19,584 bases of DNA from a bacterium (GCA_030591065.1 JAUVBU010000006.1:1-19584); one strand, 5' to 3'. Shown: positions 8,046 to 13,717, counted from the stretch's first letter. Numbers and translations: made by a program. The notes: a model not told the origin generated them from the letters alone.

Positions 8046-8059
8046 TAGCTACTTAGGTT

Positions 8060-8088
8060 ATTTTACTTTTCTGGGGCCATCAAGTCAA
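8060..8088 (-). promoter_or_regulatory. dnaE promoter
   Basis: On the minus strand TTGACT (8088-8083), a 17-nt spacer and TAAAAT (8065-8060). The predicted start is near 8053, giving a 5'UTR of about 65 nt before dnaE that contains the 8027-8045 hairpin. Confidence 0.65.
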
Positions 8089-8097
8089 ATTATATAG

Positions 8098-8126
8098 TTG
8101 TTCTTTATTTGTTGAATTAATATAAT
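8098..8126 (+). promoter_or_regulatory. rnhB promoter giving a leaderless mRNA
   Basis: A perfect TATAAT (8121-8126) with a weak -35 TTGTTC (8098-8103) at 17 nt. Seven bases beyond the -10 is position 8133, the A of the rnhB ATG, so the predicted mRNA has no 5' leader. It is divergent from the dnaE promoter. Confidence 0.6.
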
Positions 8127-8132
8127 AGAAAA

Positions 8133-8837
8133 ATGAGATACCCAAATTTTTTAGAAGAAAAAAAACTGTGGAAAAAAGGATTTAAGGTTGTGGCTGGTTT
8201 GGATGAAGCTGGTCGAGGACCCTTAGCTGGACCGGTTGTAGCGGGGGTAGTTGTTATTAAACAAAAACCTAAAAAATTAAGAAAGTCAGATTTATTGCTA
8301 ATAAAAGAATTAAGCTCTTTTGGTGTTAGGGACTCTAAAAAACTTACATCGAAAAAAAGAGAGGAATTATATAAAATTCTTACTAGTTCTAATTTAACTT
8401 ATTGGGCTACGGGTAGAGTTTCAGAAAAGAAGATTGATCAGATCAATATTTTAGAAGCAACGAAGCTGGCTATGCTAAAAGCAATAGAAAAATTAAAAAG
8501 GAAGAATCCTAGATTAAAAATAAGTTTTTTAATTATAGACGGGAGAATGAGTCTTAATGTTGATATTCCCCAAAAATCAATTGTAAGAGGAGATGATAAA
8601 GTTTTTTCAGTGGCAGCAGCTTCTATCCTTGCTAAGGTAACGAGAGATAAAATAATGGAAAAATACAATAAAATATATCCTAATTATGGGCTTTCAGAAA
8701 ACAAAGGATATGGAACAGCTTTTCATTTTAAAATGATTAAAAAGCACGGTTCTTGTAAAATTCACCGAAATAGTTTTAGGCCCATGAGGGTTGATTTGAA
8801 GTTAAAGCAATCAAAACGAACTAAGCCTAAATCTTAA
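8133..8837 (+). CDS. rnhB: Ribonuclease HII
   Basis: Endonuclease that cuts RNA in RNA-DNA hybrids and starts removal of misincorporated ribonucleotides. At 234 residues it is close to normal length. Family motifs are GLDEAGRGPLAGPVVAG near residue 22 (catalytic Asp-Glu), DSKKLTSKKRE, the IIDGR segment (third Asp), GDDKVFSVAAASILAKVTRD with the fourth acidic residue, and YGLSENKGYGTAFH toward the end. A short basic tail (KQSKRTKPKS) closes the protein. It is the first gene of the rightward block and is divergent from dnaE. No Shine-Dalgarno is seen; the start codon coincides with the predicted transcription start. Confidence 0.96.
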   Translation: MRYPNFLEEKKLWKKGFKVVAGLDEAGRGPLAGPVVAGVVVIKQKPKKLRKSDLLLIKELSSFGVRDSKKLTSKKREELYKILTSSNLTYWATGRVSEKKIDQINILEATKLAMLKAIEKLKRKNPRLKISFLIIDGRMSLNVDIPQKSIVRGDDKVFSVAAASILAKVTRDKIMEKYNKIYPNYGLSENKGYGTAFHFKMIKKHGSCKIHRNSFRPMRVDLKLKQSKRTKPKS

Positions 8838-8861
8838 AAATCAAAATTGTTATATTAAGAC

Positions 8862-8890
8862 TTGAATAAGTTAATTGTTTTTGCTATATT
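8862..8890 (+). promoter_or_regulatory. rpmF promoter, nearly leaderless
   Basis: TTGAAT (8862-8867), a 17-nt spacer and TATATT (8885-8890). The predicted start near 8897 leaves about 2 nt before the rpmF ATG at 8899. Confidence 0.55.
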
Positions 8891-8898
8891 AGTTTTAT

Positions 8899-9183
8899 AT
8901 GACCGTACCAAAATCAAGAGGAACTAAATCAAAAAGAGATAAAAGAAGGCTTCATATTTTTTTGAAGAAGCCTACTGTAACTAAATGTTCAAAATGTGGA
9001 AAGATGATTCCTCCACATACAGCCTGTTCTTTTTGTGGCTATTATAAAGGAAGACAGATAGTTGATGTTTTAGCTAAGCTTACAAAAAGAGAAAAGAAAG
9101 AGAAAGAAAAGAAAATAAAGAACGAAGAAAAAATTGCTAAAGAGAAGAAAGTCTTAAATTTACAAAAACTATCCAAAAAATAG
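8899..9183 (+). CDS. rpmF: Ribosomal protein bL32 with a charged C-terminal extension
   Basis: Large-subunit ribosomal protein. The N-terminus MTVPKSRGTKSKRDKRRLH is the bL32 signature. A zinc ribbon follows, CSKC and CSFC, with GYYKGRQIVDVLAK. bL32 is normally about 55-60 residues; this one has 94 because a Lys/Glu-rich helix-like tail follows residue 58 or so (KLTKREKKEKEKKIKNEEK). The tail resembles those of NusB and uS16 in the same block. Its role is unknown. Confidence 0.95.
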   Translation: MTVPKSRGTKSKRDKRRLHIFLKKPTVTKCSKCGKMIPPHTACSFCGYYKGRQIVDVLAKLTKREKKEKEKKIKNEEKIAKEKKVLNLQKLSKK

Positions 9184-9244
9184 GTTGGATCATTTGTTAT
9201 AAAACTCTTGTTTGAATATTAAAAATTGAAAATTATTTTATACT

Positions 9245-9727
9245 ATGGGTTCAAGGCATTTATCAAGGAGTGTTGCTATGCAATCTCTTTATGAGTGGGA
9301 TTTTTCTGAGAAAAAATTAAGTCTAGAAGGAATAATAGAGAGAAATATTAAAGAGTTTAGTCCAGGAATGGAAGACGAGACTTTTATTTGGGAGCTAGCT
9401 GTTGGTGTTGTTAAATATCTTAAAGAAATTAATAAGATCATTAAAAAAGCTGCCCCACAATGGCCAATTGATCAGATATCTATTGTTGATAGAAATATTT
9501 TACGAATAGGAATTTATGAGTTATTGTACGAAGACAAGGAAGCCGTCCCCCCTAAAGTAGCTATAAATGAAGCAATAGAATTAGCTAAATCTTTTGGTGG
9601 AGAAAATTCTGGAAAGTTTATTAACGGAGTTTTGGGAACAGTTTTCGAACTTATTTCGGGAGAAGAAGAAACTACTAAAAAATCCGTAAAGAAAAAGAAA
9701 GAAAAGAAGAGTAGTAAGAAAAAATAA
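9245..9727 (+). CDS. nusB: Transcription antitermination factor NusB
   Basis: NusB binds boxA RNA with NusE (uS10) to keep polymerase going through rRNA operons. The 160-residue protein opens [21 protein letters not shown], matching the family RRxxRExAxQxLY pattern, which fixes the first ATG as the start. It continues with [23 protein letters not shown] and the ending [30 protein letters not shown], both strongly NusB-like. The last 20 or so residues are a Lys-rich tail ([16 protein letters not shown]) beyond the usual domain. A TATACT sequence ends directly against the ATG, too close to be its promoter, so co-transcription from rpmF is likely. Confidence 0.95.
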   Translation: MGSRHLSRSVAMQSLYEWDFSEKKLSLEGIIERNIKEFSPGMEDETFIWELAVGVVKYLKEINKIIKKAAPQWPIDQISIVDRNILRIGIYELLYEDKEAVPPKVAINEAIELAKSFGGENSGKFINGVLGTVFELISGEEETTKKSVKKKKEKKSSKKK

Positions 9728-9736
9728 AACAAATAA

Positions 9737-10438
9737 ATGAAAGACTTTTCACTTTTTGAGAAAAAAATCAATTTAAAATTCAAAAATAAAAATCTTCTTA
9801 TCCAAGCTTTTGTACACCGTTCTTATTTAAATGAAAATCCAAACTTTGAACTACACCACAACGAAAGATTGGAATTTTTAGGAGATGCTGTGTTAGAGCT
9901 TGTAGTAACCGAAGATCTTTATGTTAAATATCCAGACAAATCAGAGGGAGCGTTAACAAACTGGAGAGCTTCACTTGTAAATTCAAAAATGCTGGCAAAG
10001 ATTGCCGAAGAATTAGATTTTAATAATTTTTTATTACTTTCTAAGGGAGAATCAAAGGAGTTTGGAAAAGCTAGAAAATTTATTTTAGGAGATGCCCTGG
10101 AAGCTGTTATTGGGGCTATTTATCTTGACCAGGGATACGATGCTTGTAAAAATCTTATTATAAAATACTTAATGAAAGAGTTGCCAGTTATTATTGAAGA
10201 GGGACTTTATAAGGATTCTAAATCAAAGTTTCAAGAAGAAGCTCAGGAGAAAGAAGGGATAACTCCCACATATAGGACAATAAAAGAGTGGGGTCCTGAT
10301 CACACAAAACATTTTATTATCGGTGTTTTTTTAGGAGAACAATTAATAGCAGAGGGTGAGGGTTCTTCAAAACAAGAAGCTGAAGAAAAGGCTGCTAAAA
10401 AAGCATTGGAAATAAGAAAAAACAATAAAGAAAAATAA
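9737..10438 (+). CDS. rnc: Ribonuclease III
   Basis: Double-strand-specific endonuclease that processes rRNA precursors and mRNAs. The 233-residue length is standard. The N-terminal catalytic domain has the signature NERLEFLGDAVLEL (residues 42-55) and the second acidic cluster GDALEAVIGAIYLDQGY (about 117-133). A C-terminal double-stranded-RNA-binding domain spans about 158-228 (SKFQEEAQEKEGITPTY to SSKQEAEEKAAKKAL). It begins 9 nt after nusB stops, so the two are probably one operon. Its nearness to a long RNA hairpin at 11405-11466 is notable, as such helices are the type of substrate it cuts (inference only). Confidence 0.97.
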   Translation: MKDFSLFEKKINLKFKNKNLLIQAFVHRSYLNENPNFELHHNERLEFLGDAVLELVVTEDLYVKYPDKSEGALTNWRASLVNSKMLAKIAEELDFNNFLLLSKGESKEFGKARKFILGDALEAVIGAIYLDQGYDACKNLIIKYLMKELPVIIEEGLYKDSKSKFQEEAQEKEGITPTYRTIKEWGPDHTKHFIIGVFLGEQLIAEGEGSSKQEAEEKAAKKALEIRKNNKEK

Positions 10439-10465
10439 ATTAAAAAATAGAAATTATTAAATTAT

Positions 10466-11194
10466 ATGTTAACTATTCGTTTATTTCGTGTCGGTAAAAA
10501 AAATCAGCCCTTTTTTAAAATTGTAGTAATTGATAAGAGGAGAGCTGCAAAAAGAGGTCGCTTCGTAGAAGAGGTTGGTTTTTGGAATCCTTTAACTAAG
10601 GAAAATTCCTTAAAGAAAGAAAGGATTGAATACTGGATGTCAGTTGGAGCTCAACCTTCAGATACATTACTTAATTTATTAATTAAGAACGGAATCGTCA
10701 AAGGAAAGAAAATCAAAAAGAATAAAAAATCCAAAAAAGATAAAAAGAAAAAAGGGGACACTACTCCAAAAGAAGAGATAAAGTCAGAAGAGAAAGTAAA
10801 GAAAGAAGCTGTTCCTGAACAAAAAACAGAAACAACTCCAGAAGTTAAAGAAGTTGTAGAAACTAAAAAGCCTGAGAATCCTGATACTAAAAAAGAAGAC
10901 AAAGAAGAAAAAACTCCTGAAAAGGAAACAAAGACAGAAAAAGTTGAAGAGGGAGTAAAAAAAGAAGAGCCCAAAATCGAAAAAATAGAAGAAAAGAAAG
11001 AAGAAAAGTCTGAACAAATAACTTCTCCTGAAAAATTAAAAGAAGTTAAAGCCCCAGAAAAAACTAAAGAGATTGAAGATTCAAAAAAGCCAGAAGAAAT
11101 TTCTGCTCCAGAAGAGATTAAAAAAGTTAAAGAACCAAAAAAAGTAGAGAAGATCGAAGAATCCAAAGAAAAGAAAGAAGAGAAAAAAGAATAA
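10466..11194 (+). CDS. rpsP: Ribosomal protein bS16 with a long Lys/Glu/Pro-rich C-terminal tail
   Basis: Small-subunit ribosomal protein. Residues 1-80 are a normal bS16: MLTIRLFRVGKKNQPFFKIV, RRAAKRGRFVEEVGFWNPLT, IEYWMSVGAQPSDTLLNLL. bS16 is usually 80-90 residues, but this one runs to 242. The extra 160 or so residues are low-complexity: first a Lys-rich stretch (KKIKKNKKSKKDKKKKG), then imperfect repeats of Lys, Glu, Pro, Thr and Ile, such as PEEISAPEEIKKVKEPKK. No frameshift or second start separates the parts, and a terminator follows 25 nt after the stop. The tail is probably disordered; whether it stays on the mature ribosome is unknown. Confidence 0.94.
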   Translation: MLTIRLFRVGKKNQPFFKIVVIDKRRAAKRGRFVEEVGFWNPLTKENSLKKERIEYWMSVGAQPSDTLLNLLIKNGIVKGKKIKKNKKSKKDKKKKGDTTPKEEIKSEEKVKKEAVPEQKTETTPEVKEVVETKKPENPDTKKEDKEEKTPEKETKTEKVEEGVKKEEPKIEKIEEKKEEKSEQITSPEKLKEVKAPEKTKEIEDSKKPEEISAPEEIKKVKEPKKVEKIEESKEKKEEKKE

Positions 11195-11218
11195 CACAGA
11201 GAAAAAATTAATTTTATA

Positions 11219-11265
11219 AAAAACTGCCTTAAATTACTTAGCAACCTAAAAGGCAGTTTTTGTTT
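11219..11265 (+). terminator. Intrinsic terminator after rpsP
   Basis: AAAAACTGCCTT (11219-11230) pairs perfectly with AAGGCAGTTTTT (11250-11261) around a 19-nt loop, and the T-run continues TTTTTGTTT. It closes the rnhB-rpsP block before the two promoters of the next unit. Confidence 0.85.
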
Positions 11266-11302
11266 ACGAAAAATTTCTTTTTACCAAAACCAACTTAACC
11301 TA

Positions 11303-11330
11303 TTGACAGATTTGAATATTATGATATAAT
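11303..11330 (+). promoter_or_regulatory. Strong promoter P1 in the rpsP-khpA gap
   Basis: Consensus TTGACA (11303-11308), a 16-nt spacer and consensus TATAAT (11325-11330) with an extended TGA just before the -10. The predicted start is 11337, the first base of a perfect 7-bp hairpin. It is the best promoter match in the window. Confidence 0.82.
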
Positions 11331-11336
11331 AACCGT

Positions 11337-11478
11337 GTCGCAAATGATTGCGACGTGGACCAAGAATTGCCAAAATTCTCCTTTCCTGAGCCATCTTCTG
11401 ATGACAGGGAGAGGAATGAGGGAGAAAAGTAAAGATAGTACTAAGGTCTCTTTCGTTCCTTTCCCTAGGAGAGTCTAA
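11337..11478 (+). ncRNA. Unidentified structured RNA or khpA leader, with a 20-bp hairpin
   Basis: The stretch after P1 is clearly less AT-rich than its surroundings and folds well. GTCGCAA/TTGCGAC (11337-11354) forms a 5'-terminal hairpin. AGAATT/AATTCT (11363-11379) forms a second. CATC/GATG (11392-11403) forms a third. A continuous 20-bp helix pairs 11406-11425 with 11447-11466 around a 21-nt loop. It includes four G-U pairs, which suggests selection on RNA. CCTTTCCTG (11380-11388) could compete for the 5' arm. I found no signature of RNase P RNA, tmRNA, SRP RNA, 6S RNA or a known riboswitch. An in-frame ORF of 44 codons (11344-11478, starting MIATWTKNCQNSPF) also spans it; its start lies in the first hairpin and it looks like no protein I know. 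There is no terminator at the end. Confidence 0.5.
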
Positions 11479-11485
11479 AAAATAC

Positions 11486-11513
11486 TTGACACTTTTAAGG
11501 CAACAAATATAAT
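11486..11513 (+). promoter_or_regulatory. Second tandem promoter P2 upstream of khpA
   Basis: Consensus TTGACA (11486-11491), a 16-nt spacer and consensus TATAAT (11508-11513). The predicted start is near 11520, 138 nt before the khpA ATG. Two full-consensus promoters in one 463-nt gap is unusual in this window. Confidence 0.8.
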
Positions 11514-11519
11514 ATCAAA

Positions 11520-11657
11520 TATAGGTAGCTTTTAAAAAGCTCCCCCCTGTAATAAAGTTAACAGGTAAGGCGATTCTCCTGAAGAGAACGAGAGTCAGTG
11601 AGCCCTGAAAGGTCGAGCTACTAAGTAATGAAAACGAATTAATTGTTTAACGAAACT
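11520..11657 (+). promoter_or_regulatory. Structured 5' leader of khpA after P2
   Basis: GGTAGCT (11524-11530) can pair with AGCTACT (11616-11622) and close a multibranched structure. Inside are CCTGT/ACAGG (11546-11565) and GATTCTC/GAGAGTC (11572-11596). The latter competes with TTCTC/GAGAA (11574-11588). A local hairpin AGCTTTT/AAAAGCT (11527-11541) competes with the closing helix. Mutually exclusive folds upstream of an RNA-binding protein gene fit a riboswitch-like or autoregulatory leader, but I recognise no known class. The last 35 nt are AT-rich with no clear Shine-Dalgarno. Confidence 0.42.
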
Positions 11658-11987
11658 ATGACAAACGGAACACCTGATCAAGAATTTCTTGAATACATCA
11701 TCAAATCTTTGGTTGATAATCCTGAAGATGTTAGTGTTGACCGTAGGGTTGACGAAATGGGAGTTTTACTTTCCTTAAGAGTAAACCCAGAAGACATGGG
11801 ACAGATTATTGGTAAAGCAGGATCTACCGCTAGAGCCATTAGAAATTTGGTTCGAATAGTTGGTCTTAAAAACCACGCCAGAGTAAACTTAAAAATTGAG
11901 GAGCCAGAAGGAAGCACTAGACCTGCTCCCGAAAGAAAAGCTCCTGAACCAGAAAGATCTGAAGGATTAGAAGATCTAAAAATCTAA
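11658..11987 (+). CDS. khpA: KH-domain RNA-binding protein, KhpA (YlqC) family
   Basis: Small single-KH RNA-binding protein, 109 residues. Family features are FLEYIIKSLVDNPEDVSV near the start, then LRVNPEDMGQIIGKAGSTA with the KH GxxG loop as GKAG, and AIRNLVRIVG. The last 25 or so residues form an acidic and Pro-rich tail (PERKAPEPERSEGLEDLKI). I chose the ATG at 11658; a TTG at 11643 would add MFNET but has no better ribosome site. In Gram-positive bacteria KhpA works with KhpB as a post-transcriptional regulator, and the gene often lies between rpsP and trmD, as here. Its long structured leader with two promoters suggests regulation separate from rpsP, possibly feedback by the protein (inference). 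Confidence 0.92.
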   Translation: MTNGTPDQEFLEYIIKSLVDNPEDVSVDRRVDEMGVLLSLRVNPEDMGQIIGKAGSTARAIRNLVRIVGLKNHARVNLKIEEPEGSTRPAPERKAPEPERSEGLEDLKI

Positions 11988-12012
11988 ACTTTTTTCAGAT
12001 TTACTATTAGAG

Positions 12013-12050
12013 AAAACGATGCTATAAATGAATAGCATCGTTTTCGATTT
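12013..12050 (+). terminator. Intrinsic terminator after khpA
   Basis: AAAACGATGCTAT (12013-12025) pairs perfectly over 13 bp with ATAGCATCGTTTT (12032-12044), with loop AAATGA, followed by CGATTTTT. It isolates khpA, making it monocistronic from P1 and P2. Confidence 0.88.
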
Positions 12051-12076
12051 TTAAGGTATTTAAAACTATATAATTT

Positions 12077-12784
12077 ATGATTAGGTTTGATATTATTTCG
12101 ATTTTTCCAGAAATATTTGACTCTTATTTTAAGGTTAGTTTAATTGATAAGGCTCAAAAGAAAAAATTAATTAAAGTAAAGATTCACGATTTAAGGAAAT
12201 GGGCTACCGACAAGCATCACATTATTGATGATCGTCCCTATGGAGGAGGAATAGGTATGGTGATGAAGCTTGAACCAATTTATAAAGCAGTAAACGAAAT
12301 TAAAAAACTTAAAAAAACAACCAAAAGAAAAAGAAAGATAATTTTATTTACACCGAGAGGGAAGAGTTATCACCAAAAAACTGCTTACAATATTTCAAAA
12401 CTTGATCATGTTATTATGATCTGTGGACGCTACGAAGGTATTGATGAAAGGGTTGCAAAATATATTGCTGATGTAGAACTATCTATTGGAGACTATGTTC
12501 TAATGGGGGGAGAATTAGCTGCTATGGTTGTCGTTGAATCTACCGCCAGATTAATTCCGGGAATATTAGGAAAACCCCAATTATTAGGAGAAAGAACAAC
12601 AAAGGATAAGGGTTTTATTGAATACTTGCAATATACTAGGCCAGAAGTTTTTAAACCTCGCCCTAATCGTTCCTCTAAAGCTCGTGGTGTTAAAAATTGG
12701 CGCGTACCTAAAATCTTACTATCTGGTGATCATAAAAAAATCGCAGAATGGAGAGCAGAACGAAGAAAAATCATAAATAAATAA
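12077..12784 (+). CDS. trmD: tRNA (guanine-N1-)-methyltransferase TrmD
   Basis: SAM-dependent SPOUT methyltransferase that makes m1G37 in tRNAs and prevents +1 frameshifts. The 235-residue length is normal. Motifs are IRFDIISIFPEIFDSYF at the start, DDRPYGGGIGMVMK, FTPRG, and the trefoil-knot cofactor site ICGRYEGIDERV followed by LSIGDYVLMGGELAA. The C-terminal part has YTRPEVF and the usual basic helix. TATAAT (12069-12074) ends 2 nt before the ATG, which is too close for a normal promoter, so the true promoter is uncertain. With miaB at the left edge the window holds two position-37 tRNA modification genes. Confidence 0.97.
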   Translation: MIRFDIISIFPEIFDSYFKVSLIDKAQKKKLIKVKIHDLRKWATDKHHIIDDRPYGGGIGMVMKLEPIYKAVNEIKKLKKTTKRKRKIILFTPRGKSYHQKTAYNISKLDHVIMICGRYEGIDERVAKYIADVELSIGDYVLMGGELAAMVVVESTARLIPGILGKPQLLGERTTKDKGFIEYLQYTRPEVFKPRPNRSSKARGVKNWRVPKILLSGDHKKIAEWRAERRKIINK

Positions 12785-12813
12785 GTAAATGTTCTTTAAT
12801 TTTTTAAACGGGG

Positions 12814-12842
12814 TTGATATATAAATAAAATTAGTTTATAAT
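12814..12842 (+). promoter_or_regulatory. Promoter of the tRNA-Tyr/tRNA-Thr/rpmG cluster
   Basis: TTGATA (12814-12819), a 17-nt spacer and TATAAT (12837-12842). The predicted start near 12849 lies 7 nt before the tRNA-Tyr 5' end. No terminator is seen before rpmG, so the tRNAs and rpmG may share one transcript. Confidence 0.75.
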
Positions 12843-12855
12843 ATTTTATAACTAT

Positions 12856-12937
12856 GGGTGGTTGGCAGAGCAGCTATTGCACCAGTCTGTAAAACTGGCG
12901 TCTTCGGACTTCGGGGGTGCAAGTCCCTCACCACTCA
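12856..12937 (+). tRNA. tRNA-Tyr (GUA)
   Basis: Class II tRNA. The acceptor GGGTGGT pairs with ACCACTC (one G-U) and the discriminator is A. The anticodon arm is CCAGT-CTGTAAA-ACTGG with GTA at 12889-12891. The long variable arm contains GTC-TTCG-GAC (12900-12909). The T stem is GGGGG/CCCTC. G1-C72 and A73 fit bacterial TyrRS identity. Two features are odd. The T-loop is TGCAAGT, with G in place of the usual T/pseudouridine 55. The D-loop is GAGCAGCTAT, without the usual adjacent GG. CCA is not encoded. Confidence 0.93.
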
Positions 12938-13000
12938 CACTTTTTATTGATAATTGATAATTTGTAGGGCAGTATTTTAACTTGGCAACTACTTAAACTT

Positions 13001-13073
13001 GCCGATGTAGCTCAGTTGGTAGAGCACCTCCATGGTAAGGAGTAGGTCGCCAGTTCAAGTCTGGCCATCGGCT
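13001..13073 (+). tRNA. tRNA-Thr (GGU)
   Basis: Acceptor GCCGATG/CATCGGC, D-arm GCTC-AGTTGGTA-GAGC, anticodon loop ATGGTAA with GGT, and T-arm GCCAG-TTCAAGT-CTGGC. The anticodon stem has one C-T mismatch at 27-43. The discriminator is T and no CCA is encoded. This GGU tRNA reads ACC and ACT, seven of the eight Thr codons in the thrS leader peptide. Confidence 0.96.
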
Positions 13074-13076
13074 CAT

Positions 13077-13241
13077 ATGGCAAAAAAAAAGAAACAATTT
13101 GTAAAGATGCAGTGTACGGAATGCAAGAGGATTAATTACTATACTCATAAGTCCAAAAAAATGGCTAGTGAGAAGTTAGAATTGAAAAAATATTGCAAAT
13201 GGTGCAAAAAACATACCTCACACAAAGAAACAAAAAAGTAA
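13077..13241 (+). CDS. rpmG: Ribosomal protein bL33
   Basis: Large-subunit ribosomal protein of 54 residues. It shows [28 protein letters not shown] and the second knuckle YCKWCKKHT, so it is a four-cysteine zinc-binding bL33. The ATG at 13077 is the right start: the frame stays open upstream to 13032, but that extension lies inside tRNA-Thr. Only three bases (CAT) separate the tRNA-Thr 3' end from the ATG, so there is no room for a ribosome-binding site. After tRNA 3' processing the mRNA would be essentially leaderless. Confidence 0.95.
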   Translation: MAKKKKQFVKMQCTECKRINYYTHKSKKMASEKLELKKYCKWCKKHTSHKETKK

Positions 13242-13285
13242 TAACTAAAAGTTTACTTATACTTTCTGTACAAGAAAATATTAAT

Positions 13286-13360
13286 GGGGGCGTCGGTTAA
13301 CTAGGCAAACCACTTCTCTCCAAAAGAAGTATACTGGGGGTTCGATTCCCTCCGCCCCTG
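13286..13360 (+). tRNA. tRNA-Trp (CCA)
   Basis: Acceptor GGGGGCG/CGCCCCT (one G-U), anticodon arm CTTCT-CTCCAAA-AGAAG with anticodon CCA, T-arm GGGGG-TTCGATT-CCCTC and discriminator G, as expected for Trp. No 3' CCA is encoded (CGG follows). With a UGA-terminated leader ORF and HlyD-like gene nearby, a CCA anticodon fits the standard code. Confidence 0.95.
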
Positions 13361-13375
13361 CGGTTTTTAAAGAAT

Positions 13376-13717
13376 ATGAAGAAATTTAAATTTAAAAAAG
13401 CGAAAATTCTATTAACACTTCCTGTGGCCTTAATTTCCCTTAAGCTTTATTTGGGAGCTGTATTAGGTTATTTTTTCGCAAAGATATTAGCAGGAAGAAT
13501 TGATTCTACGATTTTTAATATTGGAAATTATCAAATTCACCTTCATCACTGGATAATGGGAGTTATAGGGCTAGCTGTAGTTTTATTGATTGGGTTTTCT
13601 CCACTAACTAGACATCTTCTTTGCGGCTTTTCGGGTGGATTAGTTTTTGAAGGTGTGGCTAATTATCCTGATTGGTATAAAATTATTATTAAAAAAAAGG
13701 AAGAAGCACTACTTTAG
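13376..13717 (+). CDS. Small membrane protein with an HLHHW motif
   Basis: I do not recognise a named family. The 113 residues have a basic N-terminus, hydrophobic segments at about 11-40 and 58-76, and a third, weaker one at about 80-95. Between the first two lies IHLHHW (residues 54-59), a cluster of three histidines at the membrane edge. A glycine-rich GFSGGLVFEGV and a Lys-rich end follow. Clustered His near a membrane face can bind metal or act in catalysis, but nothing here proves either. The ATG lies 15 nt after tRNA-Trp, so it is probably transcribed with the tRNA. Confidence 0.75.
   Translation: MKKFKFKKAKILLTLPVALISLKLYLGAVLGYFFAKILAGRIDSTIFNIGNYQIHLHHWIMGVIGLAVVLLIGFSPLTRHLLCGFSGGLVFEGVANYPDWYKIIIKKKEEALL

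Noticed and set aside
9239..9244. TATACT as the nusB promoter
   Set aside because: It touches the ATG, so transcription would start inside the gene, after a start codon that the NusB family N-terminus confirms.
10651..11244. Long minus-strand open frames opposite rpsP, rich in Ser and Phe
   Set aside because: They are the complement of the Lys/Glu-rich tail codons (AAA, GAA), which read as Phe and Ser in the opposite direction. There is no family resemblance or promoter.
11337..11640. RNase P RNA, tmRNA, SRP RNA or 6S RNA in the rpsP-khpA gap
   Set aside because: The conserved signatures I know (for example GAGGAAAGUCC for RNase P, the GGAAG/AGCAGCC region for SRP RNA, a tRNA-like end for tmRNA) are absent, and no closing 5'-3' stem typical of 6S RNA is found.
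13032..13076. Upstream extension of rpmG starting [13 protein letters not shown]
   Set aside because: It lies inside tRNA-Thr and translates the tRNA; the bL33 family start is the ATG at 13077.
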